From JADZEM01 sp046328125 (GTDB lineage: Bacteria > Chloroflexota > UBA6077 > JACCZL01), in the NCBI GenBank assembly GCA_046328125.1, contig JAXLXF010000035.1, positions 1 through 64,000 on the forward strand: 64,000 nt of DNA. The letters are read 5' to 3'. Position 1 is the stretch's first letter; each line of letters starts with the position of its first letter. Shown one piece after another: positions 40,963 through 49,655 of the stretch. The position numbers and the translations under genes were made by a program. The notes below the pieces were generated by a model, which had not been told where the DNA came from, ran no database searches, and was given only the letters and a program-made list of their open reading frames with translations.

Positions 40963-41712
40963 ATGATCGAGAACACGATTCTGAAGAAGAATCGGCAGGG
41001 CCTCAAGGCGCTGGTGCTGGCGCTGACCTGGCCGTCCGTCGAGGCCATCGAGCTGGCAGCGAGAGTCGGCTTTGACGCCGTCAACCTGGACGGCGAGCAC
41101 GGGGCGTTCACCTCTGACACCGTCGAGCAGATCGTGCGGGTGGCGCACGGCTACGGCATGTCCGTCACGGCGCGCGTGCCCAGCTCCGATCCGTGGCAGA
41201 TCAACCTCTGGCTGGATCGTGGGTTGCAGGGCATCCTCGGGCCGCACATCGAGACCGGCGCGCAGGCCCAGGCCCTCGCCGACGCCTGCCTCTTCCCGCC
41301 AGACGGAAAGCGCTCCTGGGGCGGCGGTCGCGGCACCCTCTACAACGAGGACCACGAGCTCAACGCCCGCCACGGCGGCAAGCTCGCGTTCGCCCAGTGG
41401 GCCAACGCCAACATGATCGTCAGCGCCCAGATGGAGTCCAAGCTGGCGTACGACAACCTGGACGAGATCCTGGCGGTCAAGGGCCTGACCTACCTGGCTG
41501 GCGGCCCGAACGACTTCGCGGCCTCGCTCGGCTTCCCCGGCCAGCCGGACCACCCGGAGCGGCAGCGCCTGACCGCCGACGCCGAGGCTCGTGCCCGCAA
41601 GGCCGGCAAGAAGGCCGGCGGCGACATGTCGGTGACGTTCTCGCTCCAGGAGCTCCTCCTGAGCGCCGGCCGCGAGTTCGTGGAGCGGCACAAGAACGAC
41701 AAGGCCGAGTAA
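40963..41712 (+). CDS. HpcH/HpaI family aldolase (second copy)
   Basis: A 249-residue TIM-barrel aldolase with the canonical VNLDGEHGAF (catalytic His), metal Glu in SAQMESKLAYDN and Asp in GGPNDFAASLG. It is clearly different from the family member at 22953, so the two probably act on different hydroxy-oxo acids. GGGGG lies 7-11 nt before ATG 40963. It follows the gamma-glutamyltransferase gene on the same strand across a type D repeat, and is followed by a large family C inverted repeat. Confidence 0.9.
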   Translation: MIENTILKKNRQGLKALVLALTWPSVEAIELAARVGFDAVNLDGEHGAFTSDTVEQIVRVAHGYGMSVTARVPSSDPWQINLWLDRGLQGILGPHIETGAQAQALADACLFPPDGKRSWGGGRGTLYNEDHELNARHGGKLAFAQWANANMIVSAQMESKLAYDNLDEILAVKGLTYLAGGPNDFAASLGFPGQPDHPERQRLTADAEARARKAGKKAGGDMSVTFSLQELLLSAGREFVERHKNDKAE

Positions 41713-41720
41713 CGAGACGG

Positions 41721-41824
41721 GGAAGCCCCACCCCCAACCCCTCCCCACTGCGGTGGAGAGGGGCGGACACTGACCTGCTCCCCCTCTCCATCGCAATGGG
41801 GAGGGGGCTGGGGGTGGGGCTTCC
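41721..41824. repeat. large family C inverted repeat between converging genes
   Basis: The left arm GGAAGCCCCACCCCC... (41721-41746) pairs with the right arm ending ...GGGGGTGGGGCTTCC (41798-41824), with a smaller pair (TGGAGAGGGG and CCCCTCTCCA) inside. The right half resembles the palindrome at 9379. It lies between the converging aldolase and secreted-protein genes and is a likely bidirectional terminator. Confidence 0.8.
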
Positions 41825-41831
41825 GATCGGC

Positions 41832-42530
41832 TCAGTTGTCGTTGTCGTTGCCGGTCTTCGTCGGCGTGGGCGTCTTGGTGAACAGCTGCTGCCGTACCAG
41901 GATCTCGATCTTCTTACACGGGATCGTCGAGTCCACGTAGAACGTGTACTCGTGACGTCCGGGCCAGGTCAGCTGGACCGACCATTCCCAGACGTAGCCG
42001 AGCTGGCCGGGCCGCTCACGGATAAACGTCGCCTTCTCGGTTCCGGCGACCCGTCCGTAGGTGTGCGGGCGAGATGACGTGACCACGATGATCAGCTCGT
42101 TGGGGGCGCGCGGCGATTCTGGCACGTAGGTGATCTGCTCGTCGCCCCAGCATGGATCGCTCACGCCGGTGTACGGCTGCGGCGAGGGAGATGCTGGCGC
42201 GGCCGGCGGCGCCGGTGCTGTCGGCGGCACCGGGGGCGGCACGGCTGTCGTCGGCGTTGGCGTCTCAACCGGCGGCGGGATCATGCTCGGGTCGAGCGTG
42301 GACGTCGGCGTCGGGGTGCCGTCCACCTGATAGATGCCCGGCGCCAGATCCACGCTCCCCGCCTGCGCACCTGGCACGCCCGGCAGACCGGCGAGCGGCG
42401 CCCAGAGACTCGGCACTCCCGAGACCCAGGCCAGCGCCAGCAGCAATGTCAGCCGCGTGAGCATCGGCAGGCGGGACCGCACCTGACGGACCCAGGACAG
42501 CCGCCGCCAGCGCGTCGGATTCGTCATCAT
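41832..42530 (-). CDS. secreted protein with Pro/Thr-rich linker
   Basis: A 232-residue exported protein. An N-terminal signal (about 20-58, LPMLTRLTLLLALAWVSGVPS) precedes a Pro/Thr-rich linker (70-120) and a compact domain of about 100 residues with two Cys (SDPCWGDEQITYVPE and DSTIPCKKIEILVRQQL) that may form a disulfide. The sequence YVWEWSVQLTWPGRHEYTFYVD suggests an Ig-like or carbohydrate-associated beta sandwich. It ends in a second Thr/Pro stretch and NDNDN. No family recognised. Confidence 0.7.
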   Translation of the reverse strand: MMTNPTRWRRLSWVRQVRSRLPMLTRLTLLLALAWVSGVPSLWAPLAGLPGVPGAQAGSVDLAPGIYQVDGTPTPTSTLDPSMIPPPVETPTPTTAVPPPVPPTAPAPPAAPASPSPQPYTGVSDPCWGDEQITYVPESPRAPNELIIVVTSSRPHTYGRVAGTEKATFIRERPGQLGYVWEWSVQLTWPGRHEYTFYVDSTIPCKKIEILVRQQLFTKTPTPTKTGNDNDN

Positions 42531-42646
42531 TGGCGCCCATCATACGCGATCTTGCCCACGAGATAGTCACAACGTGGCTGACATCTTCCGTTCAACTGCT
42601 GGAGTGCGGCCATAGTGGGCCAGAGCGGGCACTCGGCGCGTGGTCG

Positions 42647-43696
42647 CTACACGTTCAGGCGGTAGAAGCGCGCCGCCGTCCCTCGGAACAGGTCCGCCTT
42701 CTCCGCGTCGCTCAGGCCACGGGTCAGCACCTTGCAAGCGTTCCAGTACGCCGCGTACGGGTACGCTCCCTTGTCCACCGGGAAGTTGCTCTCGAACATG
42801 CAGCGGGCAGTCCCGAACAGCTCGACGCAGGTCTCCACGTACGGGCGGAAGACAGCCGCCAGCGCCTCTGATGACGGCGGCGTCGGCTGCTCGTGGAAGC
42901 GGTTGCCGTACCGTCCCATCCCCATGCCGCCGAGCTTGACGTGGACGTTCTGGCACCCGGCCAGCTCCCGCATCGAGGCGGACCACGTGGCGAAGATCTC
43001 GTCGCGGCGGCCGGCGTACGGCCCCACGCCGAGCGGCGCCCCGATGTGGTTCAGCACGATCTGCGTCTCGGGGAACGCGCGCGCCACGGCGGTCAGCTCC
43101 GGCAGCTGCGGATGGTATAGCCAGGCGTCGTACGAGAGGCCAAGCGGCGCCAGCTGCGCGAAGCCCGCTCGGTAGGCCGGGTTCTCCAGCATGTGCTCCG
43201 ATGTCGTGGACGAGACCGGGACCGACGCGTCCCAGGCCACCGCGTGCCTGATCCCCCGAAATCGGCCGCCCGCCACCCGGATGTGCGCCTCCAGCACCTC
43301 GCGGACCGCCTCCCCGAGCGTCAGATCGGCTGTCCCGACGATCCCCGCGCAAATCTGGGTCGGGCCGTAGTTGCCGCTGGCGCTCATCGCCGCGATGCCG
43401 TTCACGAACTCGGTCTCGCCGACCGGCGCCATCGCCTCTGGCCCAGACGCCCGGTGCATCGACCAGCACTGCAAGAAGACCGTCGCGATGATGGTGTGGC
43501 CGCTGTTCAGGTCGGCCAGCAGCTCGTCCAGGAGGTACCGCGTGTCCCAGTCCGGGACGTCCCAGAGGTGATGGTGCGGATCGACGATGGGCAGCTCCGG
43601 CTCGAGGATCTCCTCCTGCCAGCGGTCCAGCCACGCCTGCTGGATCGGCGGGTCCATCCGGTGCCGAATCGCCGGTGCCTCTGATGCACTCATCAT
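42647..43696 (-). CDS. amidohydrolase family 2 protein
   Basis: A 349-residue TIM-barrel metal-dependent hydrolase (amidohydrolase_2: lactonases and decarboxylases such as L-fuconolactonase and 2-pyrone-4,6-dicarboxylate lactonase). Metal His are in VDPHHHLWD; further conserved His and Asp occur in VLNHIGAPLG and MFESNFPVDKG. ATG 43696 is preferred because GGGAG lies 2-6 nt upstream and the fold starts there. It lies downstream of the LLM gene on the same strand with a family C hairpin between, so coupling is uncertain. Substrate unknown. Confidence 0.88.
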   Translation of the reverse strand: MMSASEAPAIRHRMDPPIQQAWLDRWQEEILEPELPIVDPHHHLWDVPDWDTRYLLDELLADLNSGHTIIATVFLQCWSMHRASGPEAMAPVGETEFVNGIAAMSASGNYGPTQICAGIVGTADLTLGEAVREVLEAHIRVAGGRFRGIRHAVAWDASVPVSSTTSEHMLENPAYRAGFAQLAPLGLSYDAWLYHPQLPELTAVARAFPETQIVLNHIGAPLGVGPYAGRRDEIFATWSASMRELAGCQNVHVKLGGMGMGRYGNRFHEQPTPPSSEALAAVFRPYVETCVELFGTARCMFESNFPVDKGAYPYAAYWNACKVLTRGLSDAEKADLFRGTAARFYRLNV

Positions 43697-43717
43697 GTCT
43701 CCCACGCGCGATTGCTC

Positions 43718-43753
43718 CCCCTCTCCTGTCCCGTGGCAGGGACAGGAGAGGGG
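43718..43753. repeat. family C hairpin, 15-bp perfect stem
   Basis: CCCCTCTCCTGTCCC (43718-43732) and GGGACAGGAGAGGGG (43739-43753) flank GTGGCA, followed by a G-rich tail. It lies between the LLM and amidohydrolase genes and could attenuate transcription from the former into the latter. Confidence 0.8.
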
Positions 43754-43775
43754 CTGGGGGGTGAGGGCTACTCGC

Positions 43776-44648
43776 TCAGGCGTCGAAGATCTTGCGGGCC
43801 TCACGCAGCCGCTCGATGTGCGCGTCCGCCCCGACCAGCCCGCCGCCAGACGTCCCCACCGAGATGTGGCTCGCGCCCAGCCGCTTCCAGGTCTGGTAGG
43901 TGGCGCGCCAATCGTCGGGCGTGCCCGTGCCGGCGCTGATCCGCGCCTCGATCCCGAACGAGGACGGCTCGCGCCCGTACTCGCGCAGCCAGCCGTGGAC
44001 CTTCTCCACCGTCTCGTCCCAGCTGTTGGTACCCGGGATGAACCCGAGCGGCATGTAGCCGTCCGCGATCCTGGTGGCCCGCTTGATCGCCGCCTCGGCG
44101 TTCGCCCCGATCCAGATCGGGATCGGACGCTGGACCGGCAGCGGGCAGATCGCGGCGGTGTTGATCGTGTGGAACTGCCCCTGGTACGTCAACGACGGCT
44201 CGCACCAGAGCTTCCGCATCAGGTCGACCTGCTCCTCGAACCGACGCGCCCGGTTCTTGAAGTCCATCCCGAGCCCCTCGAACTCGACCTGATTCCAGCC
44301 GATCCCCACGCCCAGGCGGAACCGCCCGTTCGTCATCAAATCCAGCTCGGCGGCCTGCTTCGCGACCAGCACGGCCTGGCGCTGCGGCAGGATGATCACG
44401 TTCGGCATGAACCCGAGCTTCGGGCAGAGCGCCGCCAGGTACCCGAACAATACCATCGGCTCGTGGATCACCGTGTCGTGGCGGTACGGGCGGTTCCAGC
44501 CAGGGTAGCCGGCCGGGTCGGCGCCGAGGACGTGGTCCGCCGTGACCAGATGCTCGAACCCGAGATCCTGCGCCGCCTCGGCGTAGGCGCGCACGCCGCC
44601 CAGGTCTGCCCCGACCTCGTACTGCGGAAAGACGACCCCAATCTGCAT
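43776..44648 (-). CDS. LLM class F420-dependent oxidoreductase
   Basis: A 290-residue TIM-barrel luciferase-like monooxygenase family protein of the F420-dependent type. It opens MQIGVVFPQYEVGADLGGVR, contains the ADHVLG turn and NGRFRLGVGIGWNQVEFEGLG, typical of the TIGR03619/03560 group, and RPIPIWIGANAEAAIKRA. It probably uses F420 (or FMN) to oxidise alcohols or other small substrates. ATG 44648 is chosen since AAGGAG lies upstream and the family begins there. The neighbouring amidohydrolase suggests a shared catabolic task. Confidence 0.9.
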   Translation of the reverse strand: MQIGVVFPQYEVGADLGGVRAYAEAAQDLGFEHLVTADHVLGADPAGYPGWNRPYRHDTVIHEPMVLFGYLAALCPKLGFMPNVIILPQRQAVLVAKQAAELDLMTNGRFRLGVGIGWNQVEFEGLGMDFKNRARRFEEQVDLMRKLWCEPSLTYQGQFHTINTAAICPLPVQRPIPIWIGANAEAAIKRATRIADGYMPLGFIPGTNSWDETVEKVHGWLREYGREPSSFGIEARISAGTGTPDDWRATYQTWKRLGASHISVGTSGGGLVGADAHIERLREARKIFDA

Positions 44649-44722
44649 CGACGGCTCCTTCAGCGATCGCACGCTCTGGGGAGCAAGGATAGCCCAGGGG
44701 GCAGGTCAAGGGGAGGGCTGGC

Positions 44723-46861
44723 TCAGGCGATCAGCTGGCGGCCCTTCTCCAACAGCCGCCGTAACGCCTCCGCCGAGAGGGGCCGCGAGAACAGGTACCC
44801 CTGGCCTCGATCCAGGTCAGCCTGCCGCAGCTTCGCCAGTTGCTCGTCTGTCTCCACGCCCTCGGCCGAAACCTCCAGCCCGAGCGCGTGCGCCATCGAG
44901 GCGATGGCCCGCACCACGTCCACCGAGATCTCGTCCAGCGGGCCGAGGAACGACGAGTCCAGCTTCAACGACCGTACCGGCAGCCGCCGCAACGAGCTCA
45001 GCGAGGCGCACCCCGTTCCGAAGTCGTCGATAGCCACCCGCACGCCCATCGCGCGCAGCGCCTCCAGCTTGGCGAGCGTCTCTCGTGAGTCGTCCATCAG
45101 CACGCTCTCGATCACGTCCAACCGCAGACAGCTCGGGTCGAGGCCGGACAACGCCAACGCCTGCTCCACCCGCCGGACCAGATCCGGCTGCTGGAACTGC
45201 CGCGCCGAGAGATTCACGGTCACCGCCAGCGGCGGGTACGACGGGTACGTACGCTGCCAGGAGCGCGCCTGCCGACACGCCTCCTCCAGCACCCACTGCC
45301 CCATCGGCAAGATCAGCCCCGTCTCCTCGGCCAGCGGCAGCACCTCCATCGGCATGACCAGCCCACGGGTCGGGTGCTGCCAGCGCAACAGCGCCTCCGC
45401 GCCCACCACCTCGCCGTTCGCCAGGTTCACGATCGGCTGGTAGACCAGTCGCAGCTGCTCGCCGTCGATGGCCGCGCGCAGATCGCTCTCCAGGCTCGCC
45501 CGCGCGAGCCAGGCGGCGTGCATCGAGTGGTCGAACACCAGCGCGCGCCCCTTGCCGGCGCTCTTCGCCCGGTACATCGCCGCGTCCGCGAACCGCAGCA
45601 GGTCTGGCGGCTGGACCTCGCCGTACGTCCCGAACGCGATCCCGATGCTGGACCCGACGTACAGGTCGCGGCCCTCGAAATGGAACGGCGTCTCCAGCCG
45701 CTCCAGGATCCTGGCCGCTACCAGCTCGGCGTCGGCCACGTGCGGGATGTGCTCCAGCAGCACCGTGAACTCGTCGCCGCCCAGCCGCGCCACCGTGTCG
45801 CCCGGCCGCACGCACGACTTCAGCCGCTGGCCGAACGCCACCAGCAACTGGTCGCCGACCAGATGGCCCAGAGAGTCGTTCACCGACTTGAAGCCGTCCA
45901 GATCCAGGAACATCACCGCGACGCCCAGGTTGTTCCGCTTCGCCCCGGCCAGCGCGTGCTCGATGCTGTACATGAACAGCACCCGGTTCGGCAGGCCCGT
46001 CAGCGGGTCGAAGAACGCCTGCCGCGCCAGCTGGTCCTCGAACGCCTTCCGCTCCGTCACGTCCCGCGAGTTGACCACGATCCCGCCGATCGTCGGATGG
46101 CTCAGCAGGTTCGAGCCGATCGCCTCCAGGTAGCGCCAGGCGCCGTCACGGTGCAGGCAGCGAAAGTCCACCGACGCCTGCGCGGACGGGTCCGTGCTGC
46201 ACGCCGCGAACGTCGCCGCCACCCGGTCCGCGTCCTCCGGGTGAACGAGGTCATACAGGCTGGTGTTGACCAGCGTCTCCGGCGGATACCCCAGCACCCG
46301 CTCCACGGACGGGCTGTGCCAGAGGATCGTCCCGTCCGGCCCGAGGATCGTCATCAGGTCCGAGCTGTTCTGCACCAGCGAGCGGAACCGGTCCTCGCTC
46401 TGGCGGAGCGCCTCCTCGGCCTGCTTCCGCGAGCTGATGTCTCGCGCGATGATGACGCGGTGCGCGTGGCTCCCGACCCGCAACGAGGTCACGCCGATCT
46501 CGACGTCCACCCGGCTGCCGTCGTGGTGCAGCATCGCCGTCTCGTGGTGGCTCACGACGTGGCTCTCGGCAAGCTGCCCGCGCAGGCGGTCGGCGAGTGA
46601 GATCCGCTCTTCCGGCGCCACCAGGTGGAACAGCGACGGCAGCGCCAGCAGCTCGTCGATCGAGTAGCCGACGATCTGGCAGAAGGCGTCGTTGACGTAG
46701 AGCGGGCGCTCGCCGTCCACGATCACCAGCCCCTCGCCCACCTCGCGCTGGGCTTCGAGCAGACCCTGGAACAGCTCCGTCCGGCGACGGAGCACGTCCT
46801 CGAGCCGCTCACCAGGGAGCGCGCCGAGGATCTCTCCAGAATCGCCGCGAGCCATCGTCAT
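44723..46861 (-). CDS. PAS-PAS-GGDEF-EAL cyclic-di-GMP signalling protein
   Basis: A 712-residue cytoplasmic protein. PAS domains lie at about 30-150 and 160-280. The GGDEF domain (about 285-450) has an intact RLGGDEF active site, and the EAL domain (about 460-705) has GAEALLRW, NLSARQFQQ, DDFGTG and AEGVETDEQ. Both synthesis and breakdown of c-di-GMP are therefore possible, with PAS input selecting the direction. There is no transmembrane segment. It is transcribed away from the chemoreceptor gene at 47437; the two share a 575-bp intergenic region and may be linked through motility control. Confidence 0.93.
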   Translation of the reverse strand: MTMARGDSGEILGALPGERLEDVLRRRTELFQGLLEAQREVGEGLVIVDGERPLYVNDAFCQIVGYSIDELLALPSLFHLVAPEERISLADRLRGQLAESHVVSHHETAMLHHDGSRVDVEIGVTSLRVGSHAHRVIIARDISSRKQAEEALRQSEDRFRSLVQNSSDLMTILGPDGTILWHSPSVERVLGYPPETLVNTSLYDLVHPEDADRVAATFAACSTDPSAQASVDFRCLHRDGAWRYLEAIGSNLLSHPTIGGIVVNSRDVTERKAFEDQLARQAFFDPLTGLPNRVLFMYSIEHALAGAKRNNLGVAVMFLDLDGFKSVNDSLGHLVGDQLLVAFGQRLKSCVRPGDTVARLGGDEFTVLLEHIPHVADAELVAARILERLETPFHFEGRDLYVGSSIGIAFGTYGEVQPPDLLRFADAAMYRAKSAGKGRALVFDHSMHAAWLARASLESDLRAAIDGEQLRLVYQPIVNLANGEVVGAEALLRWQHPTRGLVMPMEVLPLAEETGLILPMGQWVLEEACRQARSWQRTYPSYPPLAVTVNLSARQFQQPDLVRRVEQALALSGLDPSCLRLDVIESVLMDDSRETLAKLEALRAMGVRVAIDDFGTGCASLSSLRRLPVRSLKLDSSFLGPLDEISVDVVRAIASMAHALGLEVSAEGVETDEQLAKLRQADLDRGQGYLFSRPLSAEALRRLLEKGRQLIA

Positions 46862-47436
46862 ATCGCCGCCAGGCCTTTCGGTTGTCCCTCGTGTGAGCGC
46901 TGGCGCCGCTCCACCGTCGGAGCGTCACACGCTGCTCACACACAACCGCTCCACGGCCATCGTGTGTTCGCTACCCGGTGCAGGTGGCTGGCGGTCGGCG
47001 CCCATTCTAGCCGAACCCAGTTCGACCGCACACCGAAAGAGCCGACCTGTGATACTGCCGATCCATCACCCGTACGGTGTTGCATATAACGTCATCTGAC
47101 GAGCCGGGGTGATGGGCGAACGTCGCCCCACGACGTGCCCGTGAGCGTCGTACACACGAAGACGGTCGGGCTACATCGTCTACCACGGACACCACCGGGG
47201 CGCTCGGAAGCGCTTCCAAGGTGCAGCGCTGCCAAAGAATCGTAGGCGAGGGACATTCGGTAAACCGTTCACGTGTCCTGTCGCGTTCGTGCTTCATCAG
47301 GTCGATCCCCGTCAGGCGTGCGTTAGATTTCGGACTGTCAACAGTTTGCACTCCCTCGTCTGGCTCCTCGGCGCCGTTAGGCTCCGTAGACCTGCCTCAG
47401 ATCGCGGGCTCTCGGCAACGGCACGCCTGAGGCGAC
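46862..47436. other. long intergenic region between divergent signalling genes
   Basis: This 575-bp spacer is less GC-rich than the genes and should hold promoters for both the GGDEF-EAL and the chemoreceptor genes. I see small palindromes (GGGCGAACGTCGCCC at about 47113, AAGCGCTT at about 47210) but no clear promoter pair, riboswitch or gene. Open frames on both strands lack coding bias. Confidence 0.4.
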
Positions 47437-49536
47437 ATGAGGGGAGGACGAATCGTCCCCATGACGATCAAACAGTCCACGTTCAGCGTGCTTATCGGCG
47501 CCGTGTTCCTGGCGCTGTCGCTCGTGCTAGGTGGCGCGGTCTACTACGCCCACCGCGCCAACGACCGGCAGATCGCGGCGTTCGCCCGCCAGGTCGAATC
47601 CAAACAGCTCGGCCTCGATCTGGCAGCCGCGTCCGACTTCCTGACCGACGAGGCCCGCAAGTACGTCGTCACCGCCGATGCCAGCCATTACCAGGCGTAC
47701 TGGAACGAGATCGAGGTTGCCAAGCGGCGCGATCGCGTGCTCGCCCGGCTCGGCGAGCTGGACACGCCGCAGGCGGAGCTCGACCTCATCGCGCTGGCGA
47801 AGAAGAGCTCGGATGCGCTCGTGAGCACGGAGACCCGCGCGATGCGGCTCGTCCTCGAAGCGACAGCCGTGCCCGAATCCCGGATGCACCCGGCCATCGC
47901 GGCCTTCAAGCTGAGCGACGCCGACCGTTCCAAGTCCCCGGAGGAGAAGCTCGCGACAGCGCGCACGATCATGTTCGACGCGAAGTACGACAAGGACAAG
48001 GCTCTCATCATGGGGCCGATCGCAGAGTTCCAACAGCGGATGAATGCCCGCCTCGAAGGAGCCTCTCAGGCGGCTGACGGCGAGACGCGCTCCGTGTTGC
48101 TCGTCCTAGCCGTCATCGCCGTGGCACTCCCGGTCGGGATCGGATGCGTCCTCTCGATCGTCCACGTCATGATGGGTGCGCCGGTCGTACGGTACGTCCG
48201 AGACCTGCACAACCGTGACCAGGACGACGCGACGTTTGCCCTGGTGCCGGGTGGGACGGCCGAGCTGCGAGGGCTCGCGCGAGCGTTCAACGAGCAGCTC
48301 GACGAGAACTGCCGCAGACTCGCCGACAACCAGCGCATGGTCGCGGGGCTCACCAGCCTCGTCCAGCAGCTGACCGAGACCGCCGAAAGCCTGGATACGG
48401 CCAGCGTTCGTCTGTCAGAGCGTGGCAGTCAGACCGGAGCCGCCGTTCAGCAGGTGACGACTGCCGTACAGCAGGTGGCACACGGCGCGAGCGACCAGGC
48501 CGACACGGCGCAGCAGACCGGCCAGGCAGTCGAGCAGCTGCTTGACGCCATCGAGCAGGTCGCTCACGGCGCCCAGGAGCAGGCGCGCTCGGTCGGCAGC
48601 GCGTCCGCGAGCACCGAGCAGATGGCGCACGACGTCGAGCAGGTCGCGGCGAACGCCCAGGCTGTCGTCGCCGCGTCTCACCGGACCAAGTCGTCTGCGG
48701 ACCAGGGGGCACGGGCGGTCCAGCAGACCGTCGAGGGCATGGCCGAGATCGAAGCCGTCGTCTCGCAGGCCAGCATGAAAGTCGAGGAGCTCGGCCGGCT
48801 GGGCGAGAAGATCGGCGCGGTGGTCGAGACGATCGACGACATCGCGGAGCAGACCAACCTGCTGGCGCTGAACGCCGCCATCGAGGCCGCGCGAGCCGGC
48901 GAGCACGGGCGGGGCTTCGCGGTCGTCGCGGACGAGGTCCGCAAGCTGGCCGAGCGGAGCCAGCGCGAGACGCGAGCGATCACCGAGTTGATTGGCGGGG
49001 TCCAGGCCGGTACTCGCGACGCGGTGCGTGCGATGGAGCATGGCGCTCAGAAGGTGCAGGCCGGCTCGGCGCAGGCCAGCGAGGCCGGCCAGGCGTTGAC
49101 GGCGATCCTGGCCGCGGTTCACGAGACGGTGGAGCAGGTCGAGGAGATCGCCACGGCCGCCCAGGCGATGGCGGTCCGCGCCCGCGACGTCAGTGCCGCG
49201 ATGGGCAGCATCTCGGCAGTCGTCGAAGAGGCAACGGCAACCGCTGAAGAGATGACGGCGCAGGCCAGCCAGGTCGGTCAGTCGATCCAGAGTATCGCCG
49301 GGAGGGCGGTGCAGAGCTCGGCGGCGGCGGAGGAGCTCTCGGCGTCGGCAGAGGAGATGGCGGCGCAGATCGGCGAGATGGCGGACCAGGCCGAGCAGCT
49401 CGCGGCCACCGCGGGGCAGCTCATGGTGCTGGTCGATAGAGTCGGCGGCGCCGAGATGGCTCGTGGCGCAGACCAGCAGCCCTCGCCAGACCGCCCGGAA
49501 GCGCCGAGCGCACCAGCGCGCCGCCAAGCCGCCTGA
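47437..49536 (+). CDS. methyl-accepting chemotaxis protein
   Basis: A protein of about 699 residues. Transmembrane helix 1 (FSVLIGAVFLALSLVLGGAV) and helix 2 (SVLLVLAVIAVALPVGIGCVL) flank a helical periplasmic sensor of about 180 residues. A HAMP-like segment and a long coiled coil lead to the signalling tip DDIAEQTNLLALNAAIEAARAG and GRGFAVVADEVRKLAERS. It should control CheA or an equivalent kinase; no che genes are in the window. ATG 47437 has GAGG 4 nt upstream; ATG 47461 follows GGGGAGG after 13 nt and a small hairpin. A terminator follows the gene. Confidence 0.93.
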   Translation: MRGGRIVPMTIKQSTFSVLIGAVFLALSLVLGGAVYYAHRANDRQIAAFARQVESKQLGLDLAAASDFLTDEARKYVVTADASHYQAYWNEIEVAKRRDRVLARLGELDTPQAELDLIALAKKSSDALVSTETRAMRLVLEATAVPESRMHPAIAAFKLSDADRSKSPEEKLATARTIMFDAKYDKDKALIMGPIAEFQQRMNARLEGASQAADGETRSVLLVLAVIAVALPVGIGCVLSIVHVMMGAPVVRYVRDLHNRDQDDATFALVPGGTAELRGLARAFNEQLDENCRRLADNQRMVAGLTSLVQQLTETAESLDTASVRLSERGSQTGAAVQQVTTAVQQVAHGASDQADTAQQTGQAVEQLLDAIEQVAHGAQEQARSVGSASASTEQMAHDVEQVAANAQAVVAASHRTKSSADQGARAVQQTVEGMAEIEAVVSQASMKVEELGRLGEKIGAVVETIDDIAEQTNLLALNAAIEAARAGEHGRGFAVVADEVRKLAERSQRETRAITELIGGVQAGTRDAVRAMEHGAQKVQAGSAQASEAGQALTAILAAVHETVEQVEEIATAAQAMAVRARDVSAAMGSISAVVEEATATAEEMTAQASQVGQSIQSIAGRAVQSSAAAEELSASAEEMAAQIGEMADQAEQLAATAGQLMVLVDRVGGAEMARGADQQPSPDRPEAPSAPARRQAA

Positions 49537-49568
49537 CCCGGCAACGTCCATCTGACCGGCGCCGCACG

Positions 49569-49605
49569 AGCGGACGGCCTGCGTTGACAGGTCGTCCGCT
49601 CTTTC
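49569..49605 (+). terminator. terminator of the chemoreceptor gene
   Basis: AGCGGACG (49569-49576) pairs with CGTCCGCT (49593-49600), extended by CCTG/CAGG inside, and is followed by CTTTC. It starts 33 bp after the stop codon. The T-run is short. Confidence 0.65.
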
Positions 49606-49655
49606 GCCGCTCGGCACCAGGGGCGCGTCAGCCAGGGCCGGCCGCGCCCGCCAGC

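Noticed and set aside
47007..47351. Possible 114-residue minus-strand gene upstream of the chemoreceptor
   Set aside because: No coding bias at third positions and no recognisable motif; the region is better read as regulatory spacer.
46862..47436. Cyclic-di-GMP riboswitch between the GGDEF-EAL and chemoreceptor genes
   Set aside because: The context invited it, but I could not find the conserved GEMM core or tetraloop-receptor pattern on either strand.
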